DNA of 64,000 nt from Channa striata (lineage: Eukaryota > Chordata > Actinopteri > Anabantiformes > Channidae): contig CM065172.1 of assembly GCA_033026295.1 (NCBI GenBank), forward strand, positions 14,379,165 through 14,443,164, given 5' to 3'. The notes beneath the pieces are model-generated. The model saw only the letters and a program-made list of their open reading frames with translations. It ran no database searches and had not been told where the DNA came from. Below are positions 1 to 13,320 of the stretch, piece by piece. A program made the position numbers and the translations under genes. Position 1 is the stretch's first letter, and each line of letters starts with the position of its first letter.

Positions 1-2519
1 TGTCTATAATTAACCTCAAACAAAGAAAAATTGTGAGCAGGCACTACTACATCAAGTACAACAGGTCAAAGATGATCCAAAAAGCGAAATGTGATACATG
101 ATTACCTTGGTTGGTTTTGCAAATATTTTTTAGATGACCCGGAGTTTTATTTTGTTTAAAACCTATATTATCACCTAACTGCTTGTGTTTCTTGGCCTGT
201 CTGACAACTATTATAAGCGATGCAGCATTATTAGATCTCGGCAGTTAATGTGGTGACTTACCAAAACCAATAGAACTGATAGCCAAAGATACAAAAATGA
301 GTTTCGACATCCTCGCCTGTCAGCTGTGAAGAATAATGGTTTGCTTATCGTACTGTGCAACAGGAATGCTCTCAGCCTGGCATCCAGGACACAGATAGAC
401 ACTGCCACAGGACAGTCGCACTGGAATAGACTGGAATAATAATTTACCATTAGGGACAATAAAGCTTATCTTATCTTATGATATGGGTGTTAAAAGACCC
501 CCCCCCCCAACCCCCCCGCTGATGCTTAAAGCTCTTTTGGGGCAGATAAGGTTGGAGCACTGAAACATGAATCATGAGTGGCCTAATATTAGTCCACTAA
601 AAACTTTTAAAACAGTATCACAAGAATTTGCCAGTACTGATTGAGGTTAATCAGGAAAGCAATTTCCTGTGTCGTGAAAGCAATGCATCCAATCCAGTGT
701 AAGCATGGCTGCCTCCTGTCCCAAGCCTAAGCAAGGAGAGGTGATGTTAGCACCAGTGAACAACTCAGCACGGAGGGTCATGGAGCCTTACAGTCTATTG
801 TAGTTTTGATCCTACTGGTTTTCGCTATGAAACAACTCGGTATAATGCTATGCTCATTCAGTTTGCAAACTACAATCTATTACTGTCTTAATTTTATTCT
901 TGTGTGCAATATCCTTTTGATTTCATGTTATCAGGAGTCTCTTGGCTCTAATATAGCAGAGCTTGAACCGGACTGAGAGTCTGGGGAGCAAAGAAGATTG
1001 CTGGAAAGTATTCCCTTTGATAAGCCGGCCAAAAAAGCCTTTGATTAAATGTGGTCCCAGCAGGAGCCCACACTAGGTCCTCTGTGGCACGACCATGTCC
1101 AATCACCAGCTATCAACAGCCCTGGGTAATTACAGTCATCTAGTCATTAGCCCGGGACCCACCTGGAATTCCACATAGCGAGGGGTGGGATAAGGCCAGC
1201 AGGGGTTGGGGTTTAGGTTGGGCCTTTAATCAAACACTTCCCTCCCCTTGACTGATATAACACACCCCACCCGATCCACATAGAATCAGCCTTTGTTACT
1301 GACACGGATTGTATTATTACTGCCCCAGTGTCTCTCAGCTCACACTGGTGAGGGGCGCTGGGATGGTGGGAATATCATGGCAGGTTATGACAGCAGCACA
1401 ACGGAACTTAGTATCCTGCTCAGTCATGCTGATTAGTTTTGCACTGTTGGCACTGTCTAGTCCGTTGCTTTCAACCTCCGTGCTTGTCTGGCTGAACAAA
1501 AAAAAAAAAAAAAAAACAAAGATTCCAGTGTCATACTAATGTACCATATATTTCATATGAACATTTGTTTAGATAAGGCAATATACACAATGTTACACGA
1601 GCAAGCTGGAGAGCGGAGAAGTGAAAAGTGTCTGATGTCGTCGTTACACTGGCTGGATGACTATCCAGGACTACCACTTCTTTTTCGTCGTCTCAGCAGC
1701 AGTTTGTCGTCCTACAGACTGAAGACTAGGGTATGCTGTATAATCACAATAGTGGGGTCGCTCTTCTCTCTCCACAGCCGATGTAGTGCAGTCTCAATTT
1801 ACAATTTAAATAAATCACTTTTAAACAGCTCTTTTTTTCTTTTTTCATTCAATGTTCCTAAAATGTATCCGTTCATTTATTCATCTCCCTGTCCTCTGGT
1901 AGTCCTGTACTGTCCTCGGACTCACTTTGGCCACACAGAGACAGAGTTACGTTTAGATATCCACTTCTCAAAGTGCACTTGTAAAGCTACTTCCAAAAGT
2001 CCAACCAAGTAAATGTTTTGGTAGATAAGTGTATTTCCCCCCAAAAAAGAAAAAAAGGTTATGCAAGTACTGTATATGTTGTCGTTGTAATAATACTGGA
2101 TGAAGGCTCAGTTAATGTAAAAATGGGTCTTAAAGCATCATGAAAGCAGCAAACCATTTCAACCAACAACCACACTCTATAAAATACCCTGTCGGGACTA
2201 AATCTTTGATGAAGCCCAATCCATCCGAACCTCAAAGTCTTCACTGGTTTCACTGTTCATCGTCCGAATCCAGCGGTTGAGCCACAGGGCCATTCACAAA
2301 CTGGAGCTAATTGGTACTAATTCATATTGATGGGTACTGGATTCTAGTGCTTTCACAGAGACAGGTAGAAAAGCCATGCAATGATGAACTGAGACTGGGG
2401 GGGGGGCGGAGACACAGAGCGCTTTCGGACAAATTTTCCCAGAATGCCATGTTGCACAGGAAGTCCTGCAAAGGGGAAAGGGGTGGGGTTGCGTTGCAGG
2501 AGCCGGAGGGGGCGTGTCC
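1..2519. other. wnt2b 3' flank and 3' UTR, no other gene seen
   Basis: No further coding region is convincing here. The part next to the wnt2b stop is probably 3' UTR on the minus strand. There is a retroposon-like tail near 440-480 (gggacaataaagcttatcttatctta), a C-rich run near 499-520 and a poly-A run at 1499-1516. The block 980-1310 is not obviously repetitive and holds CTTTGAT motifs at about 1015 and 1037; it could be regulatory, but this is only inferred from motif content. Confidence 0.5.
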
Positions 2520-5500
2520 TCAGGTCTGGTCCAACCATTCGGCTCGTTTGGGGGCCTTGCACGTGTGTATGTCCACAGCCTCTTCGCAGTCCTTACACTC
2601 CACAGCACAACACCATTTGAATTTGCACTCGCACTTGGTGATTTGCTTGACTCTCGTGGTGTCGTAGCCTCGTCCACAGCACATGACCTCGCATCCATCG
2701 GTGCCGCGTGAAGTCTTATTGCAGACGCGCCCAGCTGTGCCCAGGGAACCTACACAGAGTAGAAAACAGTTAGGAGCTAATTGTTTAAGCTACTTTCTCT
2801 CACCTGATCATTTGAGCTTCACAACTAAGCAACTGGTGACTAGGCTGTATCGATGGGCAAAATTCCAAAAAAGAACTGCAAATATTTACTCAGCTAATTA
2901 AAAACAAATAAAAAAATATTCAGATGTAATTGCCAGTAATTAAGTGTCTTGTTGGAAATTTTCTCAATATCTTAGTATGGGTTTTTTTACTTTGTCCATT
3001 TAAAATAAAATCTAAATATTAAATATTTGATATCTCTATAGATAAATGCAGTAAACCTTTGGATATGCAGTAAGCTTGTTTATGTCTGCTGTAATTGCGT
3101 ACTTTTGAAATATCACGTTTTCAATGAGGTTTTCTTTATACTGGAACACAAATTATTCTGACTTTACTCTTGTTCAGCGTATGGTCTGCAGTAGCCTATA
3201 GCAGCTGCCGGAGTTGACTGTATGCAGTGTGTAGCAGTGTCACATTTTAGTGTTGTGGCATATTATTGTCTGTGTCTTATGTGAATGTCATCCCCACAGA
3301 GATTAGTGCTGGTGTTTGGTGTGAGAAGATCCCTGTTTGAACTGCTACCTATCACAACAAGCTGCCCATAGAACAACAGACCCACACACACAACTATGCA
3401 GTGTTGGTAGAGTGGACTATAGTTACACTGCCTTTCCCAAGCCACTGCTCCCTTTGAAGCCACTGTGTGTCTGTGTGTGTGTGTTTCTGAGAGTTAAATG
3501 GACAGTGGAGCGTGACAGACAGACAGGCTCTCACACTCTGACGGTCACTTTGCCTTCCAGCTATGCTTAGTTCAGACAGACAGAGAGCGAGGGAGACTGT
3601 GACAGACAGAAGTGATTCTTTTTCTTTTCTTTTTCTTTTTAAATTAGCTGCTTGTGTCCCTAGGCTGTGGATTCCAGTGGGAAGGTGAGAAAGAGGGGGA
3701 GGATAGATGCAGGGATGAAGGGTGGGATGGACAAAGGGAGTGAAGAAGAGGGAAACTGAGTTTGTGAATGATGGAAATGACGACAAATATCCCAAATGAT
3801 TTTTTGACAGTGTTTCATCCGTCAATGTGCAGAAACAGCCATGACTGATTAAATTACTTTTGTCAACACTTGATCAACCGATTCTCTGACCACACAGTTG
3901 TGTTTGTGTGTATATATGTGTTGACAGAGACTGACAGAGGTCAGGTGGTCACAGAATGAATATGTCCCCAGGGTAGAAGGATATTAGCTTCCACAGACAT
4001 CACACGGAAGGACTGCTGTGTTACCTGGCTACCATTACACACACACACACACAAACACAGTAGTCATGCATGAGCATACACACAACACATCTTTAAGAAA
4101 GTGTCTCTCTTCCCTTTAGTCCAGTCGACCTTCTCTGCTGTCTTACCTGCTGCTTTGTCTTGCAGGCAATAATCCGGAGAGTTCTCAAAATAGACCAGGT
4201 CGTTCTTAGTAGCCTTCCTGAAAGCTTTGTTTGCCACGGCAAAACCCGTCCCATCCTGATTCATTGTCACCTCAATGGCCCCGTTGTATTTCCTCCTCAG
4301 GTAGTCGCCAGTCTTCCTGAAGTCTGCCATGGCCATCCAACATGTCCGCAGTGTGCAAGAGCCGCTCACTCCATGACATTTACACTCCAGTTTCATGAAC
4401 CGTTTCACTGCCTGAAAGGGAGACATTTTTAGTTATCGTGACATGACATCAGGGTTCGTGTTTTGTTTCTTAATGGTATCTTCTAAAGTGCAGCACTAAG
4501 AAACTTTTATATTGCAAAGGTTATCTATTTTGATCCGACTGAAGTAACATAAAAAAACTATTTTCTCCAATATCCAGTGGAAATGTTGTTAAATCAGCCA
4601 AATATTATGTGGGGACACTTTGTCTTGAACTGACATTTGGTCTTCCAAGCAAAATGTAAATGTTATCTTCTGCAAGTCGAGGTCACCTGCTGCAACTCTG
4701 CATCTTGCATTTGTTCTCCTGCACCAGATACCTAAATCTCATATATGAATTCAATCTCATTGCAAGTGGACTTGAAATGATAATGCTGTGTAATAATAAT
4801 AAGTGAAAACTTAAACAAAAACTTGCAAACAAAAATCTGCACAGCTCGTCTATTACTACATGTATAACCAAATAAGTTTTGAGTATTTTGGATGAGTAAA
4901 TGCTTCTGTAATCACACACTTACTGTTCTCCCACAGCGGTTGTTGTGTAGGTTCATGAGTGCCCGTGCATCTCGGACAGTCCTTTCTTTGGTGTCTATGA
5001 AGGCTTTTGCAAATTTGATTCCGTAGTTGATATTATCACTGCAGCCACCCCAGTCGAACTCCCCTCTGTCGTCACTAGCTCGTCCACGCTTCTGTGGGTC
5101 ACAGTTACATGTCTTCAATTCTCCCTGGCTGCAGGCACGAGTAAGCGCATACACAACTCCCGCTGAGGAGATAGCGTAGACAAACGCTGCTTCACGACTG
5201 CCTGAGAAAGAAGCACAAAATAAAAAAAAGGTTATACTTATCATCCAGTGCACTTGATTCTCAGAGACGTCGAGTTTTGCACTTCACATATTAACACACA
5301 TACACACACATATTGTACCATGACCAGGCCTGGGTGTGTGCCATCAGGACATGAAGGTGCAGCTGATGGGGGCATATCAGGCCCGATGTGGAGTATAGGA
5401 CAGCTCTGTTTAAATATTATCATGGGAATAATCCTAGCTGTGGGGCTCTCCTCTGCTCACATAAATTGTTTAAATACAGACACAGTGATACCCCATTAAT

Positions 5501-8500
5501 CAATGGCAGGGTTATGTCATGACATCATTATCTACCATTGCTGTGCTCATCTGTTCTTTACTGATCTCTTTAGCTCCTCATCTGTGGTGCAGCTAAAGAC
5601 ATATAGACAATTAGACGTAGTTTTTAGTCACAGTTGCTTTTATTAGTGCATGTAAGTGTGACTGGCCCAAAAAACATGGCAGCAACAAGTGTAAGTCACG
5701 TAAAGACACAACTGGTTTTCACTTAGTGCCTCTGTAGTCAAAGTTGTTGCAGGAAACATGGTTCTTTAAAGTAGTTTTTAACTACATAAGTGTAGCAACG
5801 TCTTCACCTGAAATGAAGATGAAAAGGATAAATGTTTATTTAATCAAAAAAGGTTGAACTAATATTAAAAGTCATGCTCACTTTGCAAAACTGTATGAGC
5901 TAGTTATGGGCCAGATGAGTTTGTGTAATTCAACCTGCTTGCATGTGTGGGCTGAGGAGAAGGAGGGAATGGGTGCTGAGGGGGTGTATGTGGGGGAGGA
6001 GAGAAGAGGGCATCATTCAAACCTGTGCTGTTGGTCTGACAGTGAGAATATCTCTCTAAATATTTACATCTGCATTACTGTTTATTCTTTTTCACCACAC
6101 ACACGGTCATAGCCTGTATCTCCATATCTGCTACTTCTTTCCGTGCACTGTCAGCCCCCACACATGCTTAGGATGGCTGGAAGAGGGACAGTAACAAGTA
6201 TAGGGGAGGTGGTGACATCAGACACTGGCGAAACACCTTAATTTGTGCAGCCTGTATCGACATACATAATCATGAACTGCTGAGAGTGAAGTATTTCATG
6301 CTTTATGCTTTGCTTAAATGCAACAAAGAATAATAGCATGCTCCAAGACTATAACACTAGTAATTTTGTTAAAAGCTGCACTAACACAGTGAATTACAGG
6401 TTCTTTACATCATCCAGGATCTGTTTTAATGCAAAAAAAACTACTGAAGATCATTGCAAATGTAAATGCATGATTGGTAATATTTCTTTTATGCTAAACT
6501 TCCAACTTCAATGCATTGTAACTTCGATAACAAGTCTATTAACTAAAGTGTATTGACTGAAGAATTCCTGTCCCTAGATTATGTACAATTAAGTCTTTTC
6601 ATAGGGAAGAATTTTGCATCATCTCGCTACAAAGACAGGTAAGAAATATATGTTGCCGTGCATTTGCGCCTGTGTGCATATGTGTATATGCATGAATCTG
6701 TTACAAAGCCGAGAGGTCTGGCAGCAGTGGAAAAACAAAATGACGACAAGCTCGCGTCTCCAAGTCTGTGTGTTTATTGACGAGGCGTAAGGCATTACAA
6801 CAGTCCATTAGCAGCTATAAACACGGAGCACCAGCATACGTGGGTGCAAGAAGGAAAGATCAGAGAAAGAACAGAGCAAGGGGAGAAGGGAGCGGTCAGG
6901 TGGTATAAGTGTCGGAGAGGGGCAATGACTAAATTACCCTTTGGCCACGCAGTCGGACAGACATTTTGTGGATGTAAAGACACACACACACGGACTTACT
7001 CCGTAGCAGGACACGACCGAAGACTGTATGGTCACGGTCCAACGTGCTGCAGTTCCAGCGATGGTGCCTGAACTGGTGCTGGCACTCTCTGATCCACTCC
7101 TTTGTGCCCTCGCCGATGGCCTGCATGATGTCCGGATGCCGCTGACACAGTTGTCGTTGCTTGTTCACCAAGCCCGGGATGTTGTCACAGATGACACGAG
7201 CCCCCAGTGCACCAATGTACCTGACAGCACCAGAAACAAGCTAGTTTTGAATCAATTCATCCATAAACTGTGGTTTCATGAGTTTGTTTTTTTTTTTTTT
7301 AATGGACTGGAATACAGAGTGTTTTATGGTATATTGCAATTGATGAATACGTATAGGTGTTCTCACAGGGTGGACCCTTGTGGACACACGCTGAAAGACT
7401 GTGAGTGGCGTGAAGGAGTGCTGCAGGAACAGCCCTCCGCGAGTCAGAGTTCACTACACTTAACGGTTTAAGGTTTGTGAGTAGGAGGAGAGTGGAAACC
7501 ATTTACTCCGCTCTCCAAATAAATAAGCACTTAACCTCTCCCCACAAGACCTATGTGTGTATGTGTGTTTAAATGTTTCCCAATGGGATAGTTGAAATCA
7601 TGTCGTCACAAATCAGAGCAAGTCTGGGGCCTCCAATAACCCTGTCAGACTAAAACCCCATTTACTCACTTTACTCCTCTCTGTCTTCTGCCTCATTGCT
7701 CATCTTACTCACAGTTTTCCCGCATGCTTCTTCCAATCTTTCTCCCTGACCTAATAAAACAGACTTTTACAGCATCCTGTCAAGATAAATGCCCAAAATA
7801 AACTCTAAGCCTAATCACGGCATGCTTCTACGTTTGCGTGTAGGAGAACCTCTTGCAACTCGGTGGCCGCGGGGCTTCGGTGGGTCAGCGAGGAGAGGTC
7901 AGGGGAGTGCGTAGCTGTGTGGTCGTTTTTACAAGGTCGGCAGGGGAATTGAGACTGGAAGCTCTCTGGAGTGGGATTAAAGGAGGAATAGAGTGCACAT
8001 CAAAGGAAGAGAAATTCACACTTGATTTTCTCTTTCCACCTTTCTCTCTGAAAGTCATGAGGTTAAATAAATCATAACCCACAGGTCTAAAACAACATGC
8101 TGTCAAATCCTGCGATTGTACTGTGAGTCATAGGAGAAACACAACGTGGAGACAAATAAGGTCACGGAGGACGTCGCTTGACTTCTGCCGTATATTACTT
8201 GTGCCTATGGCAGCCCTGTCAACTTTCCAAGCCCTCTTGGATCCTACAAACAACACGCCCCAAAAATCTGACCTTAATACTGAACATTTTCTCCAACATT
8301 ATTCGTAAGAGAATTTAGTTTATAGATTTCCTGCCAAATAACTCATTTTGGGGTCATCAAAATCAAATCAGTACTGTCATGGTATGGATGAAGCCAAAAA
8401 AGAGAACAGAAGGTTCTGCTATAGATATGCACACTCAAGATGATTAGTGTCAGCATTTTTCCCCTCTTCGGTCTTTGTAATATGCATTTATAATAAACTA

Positions 8501-9671
8501 GATGTGCTTTCTCACATTTCTCCAGTGACTGGACCATCCCACAGTCACTTTTGGGACCTCCTTGGTTGTTACAGCCCAGATCTGCACATTTCATCACTTA
8601 GCTACTGTACACCCACAGAAATGTGATAAATAGTTAAATACTGGGTCCTCCTACACTAAATTCCCCTCAAAGCCAATAATGCCCAGCCAGAGCCTTTACA
8701 CCCCCTTTTACACCCACTACTCCCCATAACTGCTTTTAATCTACACAAACTATCAGACGTTCCATGACTGCCGTGCACACACACACGCACACACACATCG
8801 ACAATTTTATGTATGTTACCGTACCGGCAATGAGATATTTTTTCCCTCACCTATGGTGTATATGTGACTGGTTTTGGGGTATTTTTGTAAAGTTGTGTGT
8901 GTCTGTGTGTCTGTGTGTGTGTGTGTGTATGGGGTAGGTGGTGAATTAATGACTGCCCTGCCTTGTCTAATGCAGGCTCCAGCTGAGCTGAACACGCACT
9001 CAGCCAACAGCGCCAACATAAATTACATTTATCGCTCTATTATTGCTCAATATGGCAGGCCAACAAACTGACACCAAGAAAAAGCATTTTAGAAACAAAA
9101 TCCTAAAGGACGTCTGAATCAACTTCAAGAACTCATAATTTGGTTTCTTTCCACTATCCTGTTTCTTTAACCTACTCTTTTTCTCAGGTGAAACTCAATC
9201 ATCTTTAAATTAAATGATGACATTTAGAATTTGTTTTTACTATCATCACCCCATAAAAATGAGAAGTCACCTCGCTCATTTGTGAAAATAGCCTATAAAA
9301 GTCTAATAAAATTATTTTTAACTAATAGGACCAAGAAGCACGAAAATAATGATAATGTTTGAAATGTTGCACTGTCATAAGTGTGAGACAGGAGACTGTG
9401 TGTAAACTGATAAAATCCTTCATCCCTAATAACGGCCTTGTCAGTCTGCTGCTGGAAAAATTGCGGCTCTCAATTAATTGAAGTGGCATGTGTATTTGGA
9501 AAATGGTTATTTAAATAGTCATAAGTTCAATTCGTTGGCAGTTTGAATCCACAACTAACGAAATCCCCAAAGCCAGGCTGCAGTCCCAGGCTCGTTTTAA
9601 TTCATAAATGTTCAAATCATGTGGTATTCTCACCACTTTCCTTTCACAGTTCGACGTAATATTTATGAAAT

Positions 9672-9741
<70 letters not shown>

Positions 9742-10029
9742 ACGCTGCTGACATATTATTGGGGTACAGATTTTCTTTTTTTTTTATCCAGCCTCTGTAA
9801 ATCGTGTCTGCAGACTGGCAGGCCTGTATGTGTGATGGATGTGGACTCACCACCATGAAGAGTCCACCCGAGGCGTCACCAGCAACAGAAGCAGACAGGC
9901 ACAGTAAATCCTCGAACTGGCACCGGGGTTTTGGCACGCTGAAGACCGGGATGAGTGTCTGACTCCCGGCGAGCCACAAGTCCCAATCCGCTCCGCCCGG
10001 GGGCTCCCAGTCCTGTTAAAAGCCCGCAT
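2520..10029 (-). CDS. wnt2b: Wnt2b secreted signalling ligand
   Basis: Five coding exons on the minus strand: 9851-10029, 7000-7220, 4924-5201, 4147-4411 and 2520-2749 (1173 nt, 390 residues plus stop). The start is the ATG at 10029, followed by a hydrophobic signal segment (IYCACLLLLLV, about residues 41-52), then DSSWWYIGALGARVICDN. The family's acylation motif CHGVSGSC is in exon 4, with the lipid-carrying serine near residue 242. The cysteine-rich end has CCGRGYDTTRV, CECKFKWCCAV and HTCKAPKRAEWLDQT. IGALGARVICDNIPG and HTVFGRV fit Wnt2b rather than Wnt2, whose corresponding stretch differs. Wnt2b is a secreted glycoprotein that signals through Frizzled/LRP receptors and acts in liver, eye and fin specification in fish. 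All exon phases agree and no lesion is seen. I cannot tell which teleost paralogue (2ba or 2bb) it is. Confidence 0.96.
2750..4146. other. wnt2b intron 4
   Basis: Intron with good splice sites on the minus strand (donor GTAAGA after 4147, acceptor TAG before 2749). It contains a short TG run near 3468-3485 and a CA run near 4037-4053, and a homopurine/homopyrimidine stretch around 3610-3760. No coding sequence is seen. Confidence 0.7.
5202..6999. other. wnt2b intron 2
   Basis: Intron between the exon ending LLRS and the exon starting SREAAFVY. AT-rich, with no coding exon or recognisable transposon. A short CA run lies next to the donor at about 6981-6990. Confidence 0.65.
7221..9850. other. 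wnt2b intron 1
   Basis: Largest wnt2b intron. It holds a TG microsatellite at about 8893-8929 and a long ATT microsatellite at about 9671-9740 close to the exon 1 donor. The block 9420-9620 is non-repetitive with homeobox-like TTAATTGA cores and might be a conserved element; this is not testable from one sequence. Confidence 0.6.
9671..9740. repeat. (ATT)n trinucleotide microsatellite
   Basis: About 23 tandem ATT units, roughly 110 bases inside the first wnt2b intron counting from the exon 1 donor at 9851. Reading it on the minus strand gives a spurious poly-asparagine run, which is not a protein. Confidence 0.97.
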
Positions 10030-10507
10030 ACCTCTGCGCTTTTCAGCCAGCCTTCCCAAAAACCAACCAGACCCGAGAGGAAGATGCTGAAGTGAAATCG
10101 ACTAGTCTTGGTGGGATGTATTCTGTGTCGGGGACTCAGTCAGCAGCCGGGCCTCATCATCCTGTGTGTGGCTCCATGTTGCGCGGCTGTCAGGAGTGTG
10201 AGGGGCGCGTATTCGGTGCCATGTGCGCACCAGACGCATGTGACGCCCTTCGGGTTCCCGTCAGCAGGTTTACCTGGACAGTCTCACCTCTCCACGCACG
10301 CACTCAAACACTTATCCTCGGTGTTTGCTGAGTTCATAGCCAGAAACAGGTCCAAAATCAAAGCTGGAACCAAAGGTTAGACCCGAGAATGGTCGCGGTT
10401 CTGTCTGATGCGTGACTCTGTGCCGGGTCGGATCCTCGCACTGGACCTCTCCTTTATCAGTGCGCTGTGGACAGAGTGAGAGCTGAGAGAGAGACCCACA
10501 CACACAC

Positions 10508-10548
<41 letters not shown>

Positions 10549-10560
10549 TGAGGGAGGGTT
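10030..10560 (-). promoter_or_regulatory. wnt2b 5' UTR and presumed promoter
   Basis: GC- and CpG-richer than its surroundings and directly upstream of the wnt2b start on the minus strand, so it is the likely promoter and 5' UTR. A GA microsatellite lies at about 10509-10542. I see no clear TATA box. Open frames in this block are a by-product of the base composition. Confidence 0.5.
10509..10542. repeat. (GA)n microsatellite
   Basis: Perfect or near-perfect GA dinucleotide run of about 17 units upstream of wnt2b. Confidence 0.95.
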
Positions 10561-12729
10561 CGCTGCTGGCAGCTCCTCTCGCCCATTGGGCAGATATAGG
10601 GGTTAGAGAGTTTGACTAAGAAGGAGATATTAAAGAAGGAAGGATGGTGTGATGATGATGCTAAGATGGAAATGGTCCTATAGTGTGAGGAGTTCATCTG
10701 TAACCACAGGCAACAATTCTTATTATGCCTTAATTTTACAGCCCAATAAATAATTAAATGACAAGGAATTAATTTAATCTAAATCATGCATGCATCCATT
10801 CAGTTGTAGAAAATTTAACTTAAGGCACATGACCTGTATTACTAATAGTGAATATGCAACTGTTATTTAAAGTAATTTTAGTATCTACTAATGTTTTATC
10901 TAAAATCAGTTGTAACTTATAATTAGTATTACTTACAGAATATGATTGCATTACCCCTCAAGCCGTTCTTCACACTAACACACATCTTTTAAATATTTAC
11001 CGGGTAACATAGACCTTGTGTAACATCCATCTGCCCAGGCACTGTGGATCAAACAATTTGGCTTTTGGCTAACTCTGACACACTGAGTGTGTGCTGTTAA
11101 AGATATAAATGAAATTTAGTAAGTAAATCTCTGACATAATTTATGTTGTTTTTAGTAACGCATTTTTATTTAAATATTTCTTATTTCTGCAGCCATGCAC
11201 CGTCTAAACCGCAGCAGAAGTGAAAGTCCAAGAACAAACAGGGAATGTGGGACCGGGAGAACAGAGCCAAATCGTCCAGTGGAACAGCACCATGGCTTAA
11301 ATATGAACCACATGTGTAAAAAAGAGAGTGCTAAGACAGCGCTGGGATAAAACACACACACAGTACACTGTCTTTTTACACTGACCATCCTACCTTTGCT
11401 TCCAAGCTTTCGTTTGTTTGCCCCCATGTTGTCTTCATGCATGGCCGTGTGCTGTCATCTCCCTTTGTCCTTCAGTAGGTCCTGAGAAAAAGAAAAAAAA
11501 ACACTTTCCACTTCCAAAGACTTTTCACAAACTTATGTACAGGTATTAATTTGTAGATGATTTATCAGTATAGACCTCTCTAAAGAGGTTCTCTGGACAA
11601 GGTTGTAATATCGGCCCACTTGATTCAGCTGACCCAATAATACTAATGAGCAAGTAAACAAATCAGGAAAATCCTTGTCGGAATTGAAACTATTAGAATT
11701 AGCTATTGCTGTTGCAAACTGCTATTACATCAAAAGCTTAAGAAAACAGTCCGAGTGTTTATGCCAAAGCTGCTGTTAAAGCTAAGCTCCTTTTAGACAC
11801 ATTCGTGTTTCTGCTTGGAGCTCAGCATTCGGTGAGGCACACGTCTCAACATTTTCGGAGACACGCACAAACACACAGCAGAGCGTACACAGGTTTGTGA
11901 AAGGCGGCGAGGTGAGGCAAAGAAGCTGAGCTCCGGTGAATATTTGTATGCCGCAGCTCAGCTCACAATTTTCTGCTAAATCAAAAGGAATTAGGGAAGC
12001 ACAAACACGGCAGAGTTATGCTCCCTCGTGGGACTGGAGCTGGAACAGACTTTGTCTCTCTGTGTCTCTCTCTCCTTTCTTAGCCTGTGAACTTGACCCC
12101 AGCTTTCTCTTCATAGGCAGTAACAGAGCCAAGTGCCGTCTTGTCAGCTGGAGAAAAAGTTTGCCCTGATGTACGGGAATCAATGTGGCGACCATCTTCT
12201 CAGATGGACGGATGGAAACGGACTGACAGAGTTTACTGTGTTTAAATGCTGCGTGGGGCACAGAAGGATAAAGGTGAGATTTACAGAGCCAAGGGTTTTC
12301 TACTAATCCAATTGATTTCTGTGTTGATACATTATAAAGACTCAGGATTATTTCGAGAAGGAAAATTGCAGTTAGAAAAGCACTAGGTTGAATCAGCCAA
12401 GGGCAAGCCAGTGGTGGAAGAGTTGGGCCAATGGGACCGTCGCGTGTCCCCTGTGGGGAATATGCTGGGGGTTGTCACCAGTCAGGCAGTCCAGGGATGA
12501 GCTCAGTGTTTATTCCTGTCCCCCTGGCAGCCTGAAGCAGGGGTACAGCCTGTTGTCAGGCCTGGCCCACTTCCCATACTAATAGGACACAATGGCACAA
12601 ACTGTGTGGACAGGTGGAGAGGGGGAAATGAACTCAAGTGAGTTAGAGACGAACGTGTCACCATGTGAGAGTGGATTATATCAATGAGAACACAAAAAGC
12701 TGATTTGTGACAAGTCACCCAGTTGAGGA
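10561..12729. other. Intergenic, nothing recognised
   Basis: AT-rich single-copy-looking DNA between wnt2b and the Penelope-like fragment. I find no coding exon, RNA gene or clear transposon. Confidence 0.5.
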
Positions 12730-13320
12730 TGACTCACAAGAACGAGGCTATTACAAGATGACATGTTAGCCAACACATCTGACCCCTGAGCAGACCACAC
12801 GTGTCCCACTCAACATCTGAAGCGCGGCCGTGCCAAGGGTTCATATTTTTTCCAATTGTGACCATGGTGCAATTCATACGGATAAAGACAGAAGTGTCAC
12901 CCTTAAAGTATACAGGAAACCCCATCACAGAAATCTGCATTCAATCTTTGGCTCTAACCAGGGTCTCGAGCAAAAACTGGGAGTGACCAGAATCCTACAT
13001 CACCCGGCTGAGAATGTTTCTACAAGTGCAGAGGGAACACCAGCATATCAAGGAAGCAGCCAAAGCCTGTGTCCATTCAAATCCACAAAATCTACAGTGA
13101 AAACATTTACACAACAGACAGGAAAAGCAATGCTGTTGTTCCATAAGTTGCAATGCAGTGAGGAATGTGTACTGGACAAACAGACTCAGAAGTCCAGCTA
13201 CACCTAAAGGACAAGAGACACTCCTCTGAAGTCCAGTTGCCACTGAACAGCATCTTCAGGACCAAGCCAACCTGGATGTCCACGCACATTAATCCAACTT
13301 CAGCCAAAAAAATGTTTTTT
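12730..13320 (+). mobile_element. Decayed Penelope-like retroelement (RT end plus GIY-YIG remnant)
   Basis: The plus strand reads DRSVTLKVYRKPHHRN, then QKLGVTRILHHPAENV, which corresponds to the conserved end of the Penelope-like reverse transcriptase in fish (V-YRKPTHTD and HKL-V-RTL-HRAE). Further on come LQCSEEC and, in another frame, VQLHLKDKRHSSE, which correspond to the IQCSEEC and HLHLKEKGHSF motifs of the adjoining GIY-YIG (Uri) endonuclease. Roughly 60 residues normally lying between these two blocks are missing, the frame changes near 13190, and there is no GIY or YIG core. It is therefore a dead, truncated copy. The family match is from memory of conserved motifs and has not been tested by search. 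Confidence 0.72.

Noticed and set aside
1539..2012. Plus-strand open frame of 157 codons
   Set aside because: No domain, signal or codon bias; it lies in the 3' flank of wnt2b.
9644..9979. Minus-strand open frame with a long poly-Asn run overlapping wnt2b exon 1
   Set aside because: The Asn run is the ATT microsatellite read through; the true wnt2b frame in this exon is a different one and splices at 9851.
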